Position numbers and translations under genes: made by a program. The notes below the pieces were generated by a model. It did no database searches. It saw only the letters and a program-made list of their open reading frames with translations, and had not been told where the DNA came from. From the NCBI RefSeq assembly GCF_003797825.1, contig NZ_RKME01000040.1, positions 1-42,621 of the forward strand: DNA of 42,621 nucleotides. Direction: 5' to 3'. Of the stretch, positions 9,480-17,256 are shown in pieces (within the stretch, counting starts at the first letter, position 1; every line of letters begins with the position of its first letter). The stretch is from Gordonia sp. OPL2 (GTDB taxonomy: Bacteria > Actinomycetota > Actinomycetes > Mycobacteriales > Mycobacteriaceae).

Positions 9480-9731
9480 TGCATCCTCCCAGACATTCGC
9501 TGCCCCCTTGCGGCGGTCGGTGTGACCACACACGAACCGGTGACATTTGTGGTTGGGGTCACTGTAGCGGACAGCCACACGTACCCATACCTACGAACCG
9601 CGCCGCGCAACCCCCTGCACGGCGCCGGTGTCCCACCAGTTGTCGCTACCCGTGGGTAACTTGCCTCGGATGAGCGTAGCGGATGCCACCCCGGTTCGGA
9701 AAGTGCGCCGCCCATCACAGTCCAGGCACGA
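9480..9731 (-). promoter_or_regulatory. Leader/promoter region of the mkl-yrbE-mce operon with a small palindrome
   Basis: The 355 bases between mkl and rplL hold no convincing gene; the rplL terminator occupies the rplL-proximal end. An inverted repeat GTGTG-AC-CACAC lies at 9520-9531, about 40 bases upstream of the chosen mkl start, and could be an operator. Possible -10 boxes (TACAGT near 9560, TATGGG near 9585) can be seen, but neither has a convincing -35. The promoter therefore lies here by position, but its exact site is uncertain. Confidence 0.4.
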
Positions 9732-9767
9732 CGAAGGCCCGTGGGATATCTCACCCACGGGCCTTCG
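9732..9767 (-). terminator. Strong hairpin terminator after rplL
   Basis: A perfect 14-bp stem (left arm CGAAGGCCCGTGGG) closes an 8-base loop, about 70 bases downstream of the rplL stop. There is no marked U-tract, as is usual in high-GC actinobacteria. It should end rplJ-rplL transcription and insulate the mce operon from ribosomal-protein transcription. Confidence 0.85.
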
Positions 9768-9834
9768 TTGAATCGCGTCCGTAGTACGAACCGGCGCTCG
9801 GCGCGGTTGTGTACTACGAGATCGGGAAGCGGTC

Positions 9835-10224
9835 TTACTTGACCGAAACCGAGGCGCCGGCCTCTTCGAGCTTGGCCTTGGCGGCGTCGGCGGCTTCCTT
9901 GTCGACCTTCTCCAGGATCGGCTTCGGAGCACCCTCGACGAGGTCCTTGGCTTCCTTCAGGCCCAGGCCGGAGACGATCTCGCGGACCACCTTGATGACC
10001 TGGATCTTCTTGTCGCCCGCGCCCTCGAGCACGACGTCGAACTCGTCCTGCTCGGCAGCGGCCTCGGCACCACCGGCAGCCGGAGCGCCGGCAGCGGCGA
10101 CGGCGACCGGAGCGGCCGCGGTGACCTCGAAGACCTCTTCGAACTTCTTCACGAAATCGCTGAGCTCCAGCAGGGTCAGTTCCTTGAACTGATCGATGAG
10201 CTCGTCAGCGGTGAGCTTCGCCAT
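9835..10224 (-). CDS. rplL: 50S ribosomal protein L7/L12
   Basis: A 129-residue acidic stalk protein. The N-terminal dimerisation domain (MAKLTADELIDQFKELTLLE) leads into an Ala/Gly/Pro-rich hinge at about 35-58. The C-terminal domain follows (EFDVVLEGAGDKKIQVIKVV, GLGLKEAKDLVEGAPK), which recruits elongation factors to the ribosome. Length and domain order are normal for the family. It lies 89 bases downstream of rplJ, the usual L10-L7/L12 pair, and is followed by a strong terminator. Confidence 0.98.
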   Translation of the reverse strand: MAKLTADELIDQFKELTLLELSDFVKKFEEVFEVTAAAPVAVAAAGAPAAGGAEAAAEQDEFDVVLEGAGDKKIQVIKVVREIVSGLGLKEAKDLVEGAPKPILEKVDKEAADAAKAKLEEAGASVSVK

Positions 10225-10313
10225 GGTGGCGTCCTTCCTGTCAGTCCCCGGACGGGGGTTGGTTCATCCCTGTCGGGAGGACCCGTCGGGGATTGGTTTT
10301 GTGCGGCGCGAAA

Positions 10314-10838
10314 TTACTCGCCGGCTTCGGTTTTCTTCTCCTGCAGGGCCGCGGCCAGGCGCGCCACCTGCGAAGCCGGCTGGTTGAACAGACCGGCGGC
10401 CTTTGCCAAGTTGCCCTTCATGGCACCGGCGAGCTTGGCCAACAGAACCTCACGGGTCTCCAGGTCGGCGATCTGTTCGATCTCCGCCACGGACAGCGCA
10501 CGGCCGTCCATGGTGCCGCCCTTGATGACCAGAGCCTTGTTGTCCTTGGCGAACGTCTTGATCGCCTTCGCGGCCACGACCGGCTCACCTTCGATGAAGG
10601 CGATCGCGGTGGGACCGGTGAACAGCTCGTCGAGCCCTTCGACGCCCGCCTCTTCGGCGGCACGCTTCACCAGGGTGTTCTTGGCGACGGAGTAGGTTGC
10701 ACCCTCACCGAGGGAACGTCGCAGTTCGGAGATCTGCTTGACGGACAGGCCACGGTATTCCGTGACGACCGTCGCCGTAGCTCCCTTGAACTGGTCAGCG
10801 ATCTCCGCAACAGCGGCGACCTTGTCGGACTTGGCCAT
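10314..10838 (-). CDS. rplJ: 50S ribosomal protein L10
   Basis: A 174-residue L10 protein beginning MAKSDKVAAVAEIADQFKGA and containing the conserved TEYRGLSVKQISELRRSL and YSVAKNTLVKRA segments. The Ala-rich C-terminal helix is where L7/L12 dimers bind. The start has an excellent ribosome-binding site (AGAGAGGAGG just upstream). It sits directly behind an RNA leader with an attenuator-like hairpin and ahead of rplL. This fits autogenous control of the pair by the L10-L12 complex. Confidence 0.98.
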   Translation of the reverse strand: MAKSDKVAAVAEIADQFKGATATVVTEYRGLSVKQISELRRSLGEGATYSVAKNTLVKRAAEEAGVEGLDELFTGPTAIAFIEGEPVVAAKAIKTFAKDNKALVIKGGTMDGRALSVAEIEQIADLETREVLLAKLAGAMKGNLAKAAGLFNQPASQVARLAAALQEKKTEAGE

Positions 10839-10921
10839 ACTTCGCCTCCTCTCTCATCACTAGAGTTGGGTCGGGACCAACCGGAGAGCCGAGAAGGCGA
10901 GAACTGCCGCACGAACGACAA

Positions 10922-11071
10922 ACGCCCCGGCACACAGGGCACGGGGCGTGAACAGGCACAGAAGGCGCCGATACATCCTCGTTCTCCCTGCGTGGGCCGC
11001 CGGCACGACGTCTCGCGACTCGGGCCGGACCTTCGGTCGGGATGACTCCCGACGACCGACGGTCTCTGGTT
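10922..11071 (-). ncRNA. Ribosomal protein L10 leader with attenuator hairpin (probable)
   Basis: The ~150 bases preceding the rplJ ribosome-binding region carry conserved leader-like blocks read on the minus strand. These are AGACCGTCGGTCG pairing with CCGACCGAAGGTCC, then GGCCCACGCAGGGAGAACGAGG, similar to what I remember from mycobacterial rplJ leaders. At 10922-10949 an 8-bp stem (ACGCCCCG/CGGGGCGT) is followed by TTTGT on the transcript, a good attenuator shape. No other gene explains this segment. The exact boundaries are estimated. Confidence 0.6.
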
Positions 11072-11081
11072 GAACCGATAC

Positions 11082-11099
11082 GGCACACGGATGTGTGCC
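11082..11099. promoter_or_regulatory. Palindrome between divergent rplJ and GH76 genes
   Basis: A perfect 7-bp inverted repeat GGCACAC-GGAT-GTGTGCC lies 12 bases upstream of the -10 box proposed for the GH76 gene and just upstream of the L10 leader. Size and position suit a dimeric repressor or activator site. No regulator is obvious nearby. Confidence 0.45.
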
Positions 11100-11111
11100 A
11101 CACCGAGTCGA

Positions 11112-11117
11112 TAGGCT
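11112..11117 (+). promoter_or_regulatory. Leaderless -10 box of the GH76 gene
   Basis: TAGGCT is followed by eight bases and the GTG start at 11126. There is no ribosome-binding site. The spacing puts the transcript start at or next to the start codon, the leaderless architecture common in actinobacteria. Confidence 0.55.
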
Positions 11118-11125
11118 ACCGGACC

Positions 11126-12325
11126 GTGGCCGATGCGACCAAATCACCGACCGACGGACCTGCACCGACGACAGCCAACGACCGTGCCGCCGCTGCCGCG
11201 GCCGCGGTCAGCGACCGCCACCTGCGCCGCATGCTCTGGGTGCCCGGCACCCGTCTCGCGGCCGTCGCGTGGCCGATGTCCACGCTCGCGAGCCACTTCG
11301 GCATGTGGCACTACTGGTGGCATGCACACCTGATCGACTTGCTGACCGATGCGGCCATCCATCGACCCCCGGAGGATCGGAGCTTCGATCCCGACGTCGC
11401 CGACGACGTCGACCGTCTGTTGCGGGGCGTGCGGCTGCGCAACCTCGGGCGCTGGACCAACAACTATTACGACGACATGGCCTGGCTCGGGCTGGCGATC
11501 GAACGCGCCGACCGCCACCTCGGGCTCGACCACGACGCCGCACTGCGCACGCTGTCACAGCGGATGGTCGGCGCGTGGGTGCCCGACCTCGGCGGCGGTA
11601 TCCCGTGGCGGACGATGGACCTCTTCTTCAACGCCCCGGCGAACGGTCCGGCCGCAATCCTCCTCGCTCGCACCGGTCGAGTCGAACGTGCGACGGCGAT
11701 GGCCGACTGGATGGACGCGAACCTGATCGACGCGACGTCGGGGCTGGTCATCGATGGCGTGAAGCCCGGGCCTCGAGGCGGTGAGATGGAACGGGTCACC
11801 GCGATCTACACCTACTGTCAGGGCGTCGTCCTCGGGACCGAGCTGGAACTGCTGCGGCTGACCGGCAACCCGGTGCACGCCGAGCGCATCGACAGACTCC
11901 TGCACGCCGTCGAGACGCGCTTGTGCGTCGACGGGGTGATCCCGGGAGCGGGTGGTGGCGACGGCGGGCTCTTCGCCGGCGTCCTCGCGCGTTATCTGGC
12001 CTTGATCGCGACCGACCTGCCGTCGGCTCAGGTTTCCGACGATCTCCGACGACGCGCCGCCGCCCTCGTGACCGCCGGCGCCGACGCGGCGTGGGCCAAC
12101 CGTGTGGAGACCGACCGCGGGCCGGTGTTCGGCCCCGACTGGCGTACTCCGGCCGTGCCGCCGCGCTCGGACGGCGGATCGGCCCGGTTCGTCGAGGGCG
12201 CGGTCAACTCATCGGAGATCGCCGAACGGGACCTGTCGGTCCAGCTCTCCGCGTGGATGGCGCTCGAGGCGGCCGCTGCGATCGAATTACATCTGCCGGA
12301 GCATGCCCAAAAAGACGCCCCCTAG
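11126..12325 (+). CDS. Glycoside hydrolase family 76-type protein (alpha-1,6-mannanase-like)
   Basis: A 399-residue protein with the alpha/alpha-toroid pattern of GH76. It has the hallmark NNYYDDMAWLGLA with paired aspartates at about 116-117 (catalytic in GH76), plus PWRTMDLFFNAPANGPAAIL and YTYCQGVVLGTELELL. No signal peptide is seen, so it is probably cytoplasmic, like the mycobacterial homologue I recall (Rv0365c). GH76 enzymes cut alpha-1,6-mannan, so a role in turning over mannose-containing glycans such as lipomannan precursors is an inference. The GTG at 11126 is preferred because a leaderless -10 lies upstream. An ATG at 11042 would run through the palindrome and promoter. Confidence 0.8.
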   Translation: MADATKSPTDGPAPTTANDRAAAAAAAVSDRHLRRMLWVPGTRLAAVAWPMSTLASHFGMWHYWWHAHLIDLLTDAAIHRPPEDRSFDPDVADDVDRLLRGVRLRNLGRWTNNYYDDMAWLGLAIERADRHLGLDHDAALRTLSQRMVGAWVPDLGGGIPWRTMDLFFNAPANGPAAILLARTGRVERATAMADWMDANLIDATSGLVIDGVKPGPRGGEMERVTAIYTYCQGVVLGTELELLRLTGNPVHAERIDRLLHAVETRLCVDGVIPGAGGGDGGLFAGVLARYLALIATDLPSAQVSDDLRRRAAALVTAGADAAWANRVETDRGPVFGPDWRTPAVPPRSDGGSARFVEGAVNSSEIAERDLSVQLSAWMALEAAAAIELHLPEHAQKDAP

Positions 12326-12351
12326 TTAGCGATCCGATATACGCGCTGAGC

Positions 12352-12407
12352 TATCCTCGTCCGGCGAGGTGACGAACGACACATGTGTAACGTCCGTCAC
12401 CTCCCGG
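12352..12407 (+). promoter_or_regulatory. -10 box and nested inverted repeat ahead of the CocE-type gene
   Basis: A TATCCT -10-like box at 12352 is followed by a large inverted repeat. The arms GAGGTGACG (12366-12374) and CGTCACCTC (12395-12403) extend outward through CCGG on both sides with one bulge. Nested inside is the palindrome ACACATGTGT at 12379-12388. It lies after the GH76 stop and about 95 bases before the cocE start. It could be an operator or 5'-UTR hairpin for cocE, or a terminator for the GH76 gene; the nested short palindrome favours a protein-binding role. Confidence 0.5.
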
Positions 12408-12498
12408 CCGACACGACGGGTGTCGGGAGACGAGTTAGGCAGCGGTGCCCCTCGAGCGCACGGTGAGTGGGCATCACGCCTGGGCAGGGTGATGCACC

Positions 12499-14529
12499 AT
12501 GACGTACCAGTTGGACGCAGCAGGACAGCCGCAGCCGCGACGTGGACGTTCCGCGGCACGGACACTCGGGACGGGGTCCGCCCCGCATTTCGGTTCACTC
12601 CCACTCGGCGATCCGACCGGCGGCGCCGACGGCCTCCGATGGCGCGAGCAGGTGGACGGCAAACCCCTGTACCCGCGCGTGGCGATCGACCGTGATGTCG
12701 TTCTGACGATGAGCGACGGAGTCCGCCTGCGCGCCACCGTCATCCGGCCCGCGAACCGATTCGGCCAGACGGTCCTGACCCCCTACCCCGCCGTCGTCAA
12801 CATCAACCCGTACAACCGGGTGGCCATCGATGTCCTCGACCACACGCTGCACGCCCCCGTTCTGGGAAAGGCGCTGCACACCGCATCCGCCTCGATCGAC
12901 GGCACCGGCAGCGGCCTCGAGGGGCTGACCACCCTCACCAAAACACTCGCCGGCGGCGTGTTCGACGTGTTCGGCATCAACCGGAACCTGGTGCGCAACG
13001 GCTATGTCCAGGTCATCGTCGACGTCCGTGGCACCGGCGCCAGCCAGGGCAAATGGCAGATCCTCGGTGCCCGCGAACAGCAGGACTCGGTGGAGATCAT
13101 CGACTGGGTCGCCGAGCAGGAATGGTGCGACGGCGGTGTCGGTCTCGCCGGCTGGTCGTACTCGGCGATCAACTCGCTGCAGGCCGCCGACAAGCGTCCC
13201 GCCGCGCTGAAGGCCGTCTTCGCGGTCGAGGGCTGCGACGACATCGTCCGCGACATCTACATCACCGGCGGAATGCCGTCGGCGTTCATCCCCGCGTGGT
13301 TGTCGGCGGTCAATCTGCTCAAGTGGGTGCCGAATCCGGCCAGCCCGATCCGCGACGTCCTGCGCGGCGACACCGCGCGCTGGTTGCGCGACCGCGTCAA
13401 GTCCCCGGCCACCGAGATCGGTTCGCTTCTCTGGGGTTTCCTCACCGCCCGCGACGACCGGATCTTCGACGACCCGTACTTCGACGAGCGCGACCCGCAG
13501 GTGGACCGGATCGACGTACCCACGTTCACCGTCGGCGCGTGGCACGACCTGTTCGGCCGCAGCGCGACCGGCGTCTACGAACGCCTGAATCTGGAACCGG
13601 GTCGCAAGCAGATGCTCGTCGGCGACGGCTATCACATCGATGTCGGCTCCGGGTACGGCGGCAAGACCGCACCGCCACGCCTCGACGTGCTCGAACGCGC
13701 CTGGTTCGACCGGTGGCTCAAGGGTCATCGCAACGGCGTCGAGTACTACGGGCCGGTCACCATGCTGCAGCAGGGCGGCTCGTGGACATCGGGTCCCAGC
13801 TTTCCTCGTCCCGGCGTCCGGCCCCAGCGGCTCTATCTGTCCGACGGGTCGTCGGGGTCGGCCGAACACGCCGAACACGACGGTTCGCTCTCCCGCGAAC
13901 CCGTCGACCATGTGTCGTCGCTGCACGTACGCGCCGACGTCAAGGGCATGATCTCGCGCGACATGACGCAGGTGACCGCGGGCGCCGCCCAGGCGTTCGG
14001 ACGGTCGTTCACCGTCGACGCGCGGTATCAGGAGCAGGGCGGGCTGACCTTCACCACCGAGCCGGTGGCGGAGTCGACCACGATCAGCGGCGCCATGAAC
14101 CTGCGGCTCAACGTGGCGACGACGGCCCACGAGGCGATCTGGGCCGTCACCGTCAACGACGTCGCCCCCGACGGCACGTCGACCGTGCTGACCAACGGAG
14201 CGTTGTCGGCGTCGAACCGGGCGCTGGACCCGTCGTCGTCGACCTACGCCTCCGACGGCAGCCTCTTGTCGGCGCATCACTACCTGTCGCGCAAGCGCAA
14301 ACTACCCGTCCCCGCCGACGAACCGGTCCGCATCGACGTCGACCTCGTCCCGACCGACGCCGTCCTGGAGGCCGGCCATCGACTCCGGGTCGACGTCTAC
14401 GCGGCCAGCTTCCCGCGGTACCTGACCGTGGTGCCCGACCTGATCAAGGCCCGCGGCCGTCGGCAACGGCTGGTGCTCGACCCGCACCATCCCAGCTACC
14501 TGACGTTCTGCTCGGCCGGGAACTGGTGA
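12499..14529 (+). CDS. CocE/NonD-type alpha/beta hydrolase (X-Pro dipeptidyl-peptidase S15 family)
   Basis: A 676-residue hydrolase. The catalytic alpha/beta core includes the oxyanion segment DVRGTGASQG and nucleophile motif GWSYS (Ser at about 220). A probable acid lies in AWHDLFG (about 350) and a His in DGYHIDVG (about 379). The C-terminal half is the beta-rich galactose-binding-like domain of the PepX/CocE family, ending YLTFCSAGNW. Family members act on acyl esters or X-Pro dipeptides. The substrate here is unknown. No signal peptide is evident. The gene follows the nested inverted repeat and is the last plus-strand gene before a palindromic repeat array. Confidence 0.88.
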   Translation: MTYQLDAAGQPQPRRGRSAARTLGTGSAPHFGSLPLGDPTGGADGLRWREQVDGKPLYPRVAIDRDVVLTMSDGVRLRATVIRPANRFGQTVLTPYPAVVNINPYNRVAIDVLDHTLHAPVLGKALHTASASIDGTGSGLEGLTTLTKTLAGGVFDVFGINRNLVRNGYVQVIVDVRGTGASQGKWQILGAREQQDSVEIIDWVAEQEWCDGGVGLAGWSYSAINSLQAADKRPAALKAVFAVEGCDDIVRDIYITGGMPSAFIPAWLSAVNLLKWVPNPASPIRDVLRGDTARWLRDRVKSPATEIGSLLWGFLTARDDRIFDDPYFDERDPQVDRIDVPTFTVGAWHDLFGRSATGVYERLNLEPGRKQMLVGDGYHIDVGSGYGGKTAPPRLDVLERAWFDRWLKGHRNGVEYYGPVTMLQQGGSWTSGPSFPRPGVRPQRLYLSDGSSGSAEHAEHDGSLSREPVDHVSSLHVRADVKGMISRDMTQVTAGAAQAFGRSFTVDARYQEQGGLTFTTEPVAESTTISGAMNLRLNVATTAHEAIWAVTVNDVAPDGTSTVLTNGALSASNRALDPSSSTYASDGSLLSAHHYLSRKRKLPVPADEPVRIDVDLVPTDAVLEAGHRLRVDVYAASFPRYLTVVPDLIKARGRRQRLVLDPHHPSYLTFCSAGNW

Positions 14530-14585
14530 CAGCCGGCCGCGTTGCCACACCCTCCGAGTCACCACCCCTTCCGACCGCGCCCCGT

Positions 14586-14610
14586 ACTCGCCCTGAACTC
14601 GCCCTGAACT
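14586..14610. repeat. Short 11-bp direct repeat flanking the 21-bp array
   Basis: Two full copies of ACTCGCCCTGA (14586-14596 and 14597-14607) run directly into the first 21-bp unit, which begins with the same ACTCGCC. It may be slippage debris at the edge of the array. Confidence 0.7.
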
Positions 14611-14786
14611 CGCCGACTGTGCCCTACTTTTCGCCGACTGTGCCCTTCTTTTCGCCGACTGTGCCCTGGATCTCGGCGAGCGTGCCCGCGGGTGCCATCC
14701 CGGGACACGCTCGGCAGGAATCTGGACACGCTCGGCAGGAATGTGGACACGCTCGGCGAAAAGCAGGGCACGGTCGGTGGGTGGAC
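14611..14786. repeat. Inverted 4+4 array of 21-bp units between convergent genes
   Basis: Four head-to-tail 21-bp units (starts 14611, 14632, 14653, 14674; core YGCCGASYGTGYCC plus a seven-base tail often ending TTTT) are followed by an 8-base spacer. Four units in the opposite orientation then start at 14703, 14724, 14745 and 14766. The whole is an imperfect palindrome of about 170 bases with matching copy number in both arms. It lies between two convergent genes and may act as a bidirectional terminator. No coding potential is evident. Confidence 0.85.
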
Positions 14787-14799
14787 TGTCGCCCGCCGA

Positions 14800-15309
14800 C
14801 TACCCGACGCCGCCGACTCCGCTGTCGCCCAGGATGACCCGGTAGACGAAGCCCGCCTCGGGACCCAGCACGAGGGACACCAGGTCGGTCAGCGCGACGA
14901 CGAAACCGTGGCCGTGCGCAGCGTCATCCGATTCGTCGAGGTGGTGTGCCAGTTCGTGCAGCACGACGAGTTCGCGCAATGCCCAGCGCCCGTCCGCCGA
15001 CGACGGGATCGCGATCTGCGGGGTCCCCGAACCCGTGCGCAGGTACTCGGCCGACCGGTGGCCGCGGCGCTCACGCACGATCACCGGACATCCGGCCCGC
15101 GCGAAACGCTGCCGCACCGACGTCATCGACAGCACCCGGCCGACGTGATCGCGCACGGCCTCCACCGTCGCGAACCGCGCCTCGGCAGGCAGCGTGAGCT
15201 GCGTGCCGGCGATCTCGACGGTCCGCGACGACCCGGCGTTGTCGAACATCCGGTGCACCAGCCGTTCGGCCTCGTACAGTCGCGCCCGCCCGACATCACG
15301 TGGCCTCAT
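14800..15309 (-). CDS. Putative HExxH metallohydrolase, TIGR04338-like
   Basis: A 169-residue protein with one clear catalytic motif, HELAHH (about 118-123), followed nine residues later by HGHGF. Together these could supply three zinc ligands. The architecture, a short MRPRDVGRARLYEAERLVHR N-terminus followed by a minimal zincin core, matches an actinobacterial family annotated as TIGR04338, which has no known substrate. No signal peptide is seen. I start at ATG 15309; a longer reading would overlap the divergent upstream gene and adds low-complexity sequence. Function beyond predicted metalloprotease or hydrolase is unknown. Confidence 0.75.
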   Translation of the reverse strand: MRPRDVGRARLYEAERLVHRMFDNAGSSRTVEIAGTQLTLPAEARFATVEAVRDHVGRVLSMTSVRQRFARAGCPVIVRERRGHRSAEYLRTGSGTPQIAIPSSADGRWALRELVVLHELAHHLDESDDAAHGHGFVVALTDLVSLVLGPEAGFVYRVILGDSGVGGVG

Positions 15310-15395
15310 CGACGGACCGCCCGGCAGCACCGACCACCCACTACGATCTGACGGGCGGCCACTCGCGGCAGCGCGCCAGAAGGGAGTCGTGCGGG

Positions 15396-16349
15396 GTGAA
15401 CAGATCGACGATGACCGCTCGCGCCCGGACCCGGGCACTGGCCCTCGCCGACCGCGCGCAGAAGGTCCCCGGCGCCCACCTGGTGGTGCGGATCGTCCGC
15501 GACATCGCGGTCAACGACCTGACCGACCGCTCGATGACACTCGCCGCCCAGGCCTTCACCTCGGTGCTGCCCATCGTCATCCTGCTGACCGCGCTGCCCA
15601 GCCACGACTTCATCGACACCGCACTGACCAACCTCGGGATCGACCCCAGCCGCGTCGACATCCCCTCGGCGACCTCGCCCGGCTCGGTCACCGCCTACGG
15701 AGTGATCGGTGCCCTGATGACGATTGCCGGCGCGACCTCGCTGTCCCGCGCGCTCGGCCGGATGTACGTGTCGATCTGGCAGGTCACGAAGCTCCCACTC
15801 TCCTCGTGGTGGCGGTGGGTGGTGGTCATCTTCGCGTTGCCGCTGGGCGTCGTGCTGCAAGGACTCTCGAGCGGGTTGCACTCGATCTCTATCACCGGCC
15901 TCACGATCGCCGGCTATGGCGCGGCAGGGGTGGTGCTCGAGGTCGTCGCCACCCTCCTCATCTGGGCCGGGATGTGGACGCTGATCCCCCGCCTGCTCGT
16001 GTCGTCGCAGGTCCCGATGCGTCTGCTCGCACTCAACGGAGCCGTGACCGGAGTCTTCGTCACCGTGCTGCTGGTGGGCAGCCGCCTCGCACTTCCCACC
16101 ATCCTCGGTGAGACCACACGACATTTCGGCACGCTGGGCATCGTCTTCGTCGCGATCAGCTGGCTGTTCTTCTTCTGCGCGATCATCGTCACCTGCGTGA
16201 TCGTCGTGCACTCGCTGACCTCCGACGACGGTGCTGTCGGCCAGTGGTTGCAGCGGCATCTCGGAACGCCCCGACCGTTCCCGGTCCGACGCAACGAAAC
16301 CGTCGACGACCTCTTCGGAGTCGCGTCCGCGCCACCGGCCGGGCGGTAG
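15396..16349 (+). CDS. YihY/virulence factor BrkB-family membrane protein
   Basis: A protein of about 317 residues with a basic N-terminus and roughly six hydrophobic segments, including VVVIFALPLGVVLQG and GIVFVAISWLFFFCAIIVTC. It matches the YihY/BrkB family of inner-membrane proteins. The family motif TLAAQAFTSVLPIVILLTAL, at the first membrane segment, is visible. The molecular function of this family is not established. I chose the GTG at 15396 because AAGGGAG lies eight bases upstream. It diverges from the HExxH gene and converges on the DUF2786 gene with a ten-base gap. Confidence 0.82.
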   Translation: MNRSTMTARARTRALALADRAQKVPGAHLVVRIVRDIAVNDLTDRSMTLAAQAFTSVLPIVILLTALPSHDFIDTALTNLGIDPSRVDIPSATSPGSVTAYGVIGALMTIAGATSLSRALGRMYVSIWQVTKLPLSSWWRWVVVIFALPLGVVLQGLSSGLHSISITGLTIAGYGAAGVVLEVVATLLIWAGMWTLIPRLLVSSQVPMRLLALNGAVTGVFVTVLLVGSRLALPTILGETTRHFGTLGIVFVAISWLFFFCAIIVTCVIVVHSLTSDDGAVGQWLQRHLGTPRPFPVRRNETVDDLFGVASAPPAGR

Positions 16350-16359
16350 GGCCTGCGCC

Positions 16360-17190
16360 TCAACCCTCCAATGACCCACGCGGACCACCGAATTCGCGGT
16401 CGGGCCCGATCTTGGCCCGGCGTCCCGCGCGATCTCCGGCCTGTCGCGCGGCCTCGGAATACCCGGCCGACGCGCTCGACGGCCGCCACGTTCCCCGCGC
16501 CTTGGACTCCGACCGATAGAAGTCGGTGACCTCGATCTCTTTGTCCCGCAACGCCACCGCTGTCGACGACGGTTGATGGGCCTCGTCCGGGTCGGCGCCG
16601 AGCGCATCGGCACGGGCCTGTTCCCGCGCCTCGTTGAGTCGCTTGCCGATCCGCTCGGCGAACGCCGACTGGAAGTTCAGTCGCGCCGTGATCGGCGACA
16701 GCGGCTTGGTCTCGACGACCCGTCGAGCGCGCCAGCCAGACCCACGTCGTACGACCCGCGAGAACTCCTCGCCCTTGTAGGCCCCCGACCGCAGGTAGGC
16801 ATCGCTGGCGGCCACCATCTGCACCACCAGCGACGTGTAGAGCGTCTCGGTGGTGTCGATGTCGCCGGGGAACCCGTAGGCGAGCACGAACGTGGAGTTG
16901 CCGGCGACGTCGACCGTCAGATCGTTGGCCCGGGCGATCGCGACGAACAATTGGACGTAGGTCTTGAGTCCGCGCTTGCCCGCGGTGCCGATCGCGATCT
17001 GCCGCGACACCGGGGCGCTCGCGCGGCGCCCGGCCGGATCGTGGGATCGGGCGACGGCCAGATCGATCGATGCCGCGGTCGCCAGTCGCTGGGCGGCCTG
17101 CATGAACGTCTCCGCCTCGTGCGGGTTGTCGGTGCCCTCCGCCTGACGCAGGAGCGCCGAGATGCGGGTCAGCAGTTTGTCGTCGCGCAT
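16360..17190 (-). CDS. DUF2786 domain protein
   Basis: A 276-residue protein whose first ~40 residues (KLLTRISALLRQAEGTDNPH, EAETFMQAAQRLATAA) match DUF2786, a short helical domain found in phage and actinobacterial proteins. A mixed region follows, and then a basic, Gly-rich C-terminus. No catalytic motif is recognised and the function is unknown. The start at ATG 17190 is preceded by TAGTCT with a seven-base gap and no ribosome-binding site. That supports leaderless translation and rejects the in-frame ATG twelve codons upstream, which would include the promoter. Confidence 0.78.
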   Translation of the reverse strand: MRDDKLLTRISALLRQAEGTDNPHEAETFMQAAQRLATAASIDLAVARSHDPAGRRASAPVSRQIAIGTAGKRGLKTYVQLFVAIARANDLTVDVAGNSTFVLAYGFPGDIDTTETLYTSLVVQMVAASDAYLRSGAYKGEEFSRVVRRGSGWRARRVVETKPLSPITARLNFQSAFAERIGKRLNEAREQARADALGADPDEAHQPSSTAVALRDKEIEVTDFYRSESKARGTWRPSSASAGYSEAARQAGDRAGRRAKIGPDREFGGPRGSLEG

Positions 17191-17197
17191 ATCTATC

Positions 17198-17203
17198 AGA
17201 CTA
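17198..17203 (-). promoter_or_regulatory. Leaderless -10 box of the DUF2786 gene
   Basis: TAGTCT on the minus strand lies seven bases upstream of the ATG at 17190. Confidence 0.6.
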
Positions 17204-17256
17204 TCCAGCGACCCGATCGGTTCCATCCGATCACGAACTCGCAGCTCAGAGGCGAC

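Noticed and set aside
9480..9578. N-terminal extension of Mkl from the GTG at 9578
   Set aside because: A good ribosome-binding site precedes the internal GTG at 9479. The extension does resemble the mycobacterial annotation (RYSD), so it is kept only as an alternative.
12595..14280. 561-codon minus-strand frame opposite the CocE-type gene
   Set aside because: The opposite strand encodes a protein with clear catalytic motifs, while this frame gives Arg/Val/Asp-rich sequence without motifs.
14611..14786. CRISPR array
   Set aside because: Units are contiguous without unique spacers, are inverted halfway, and no cas gene is present.
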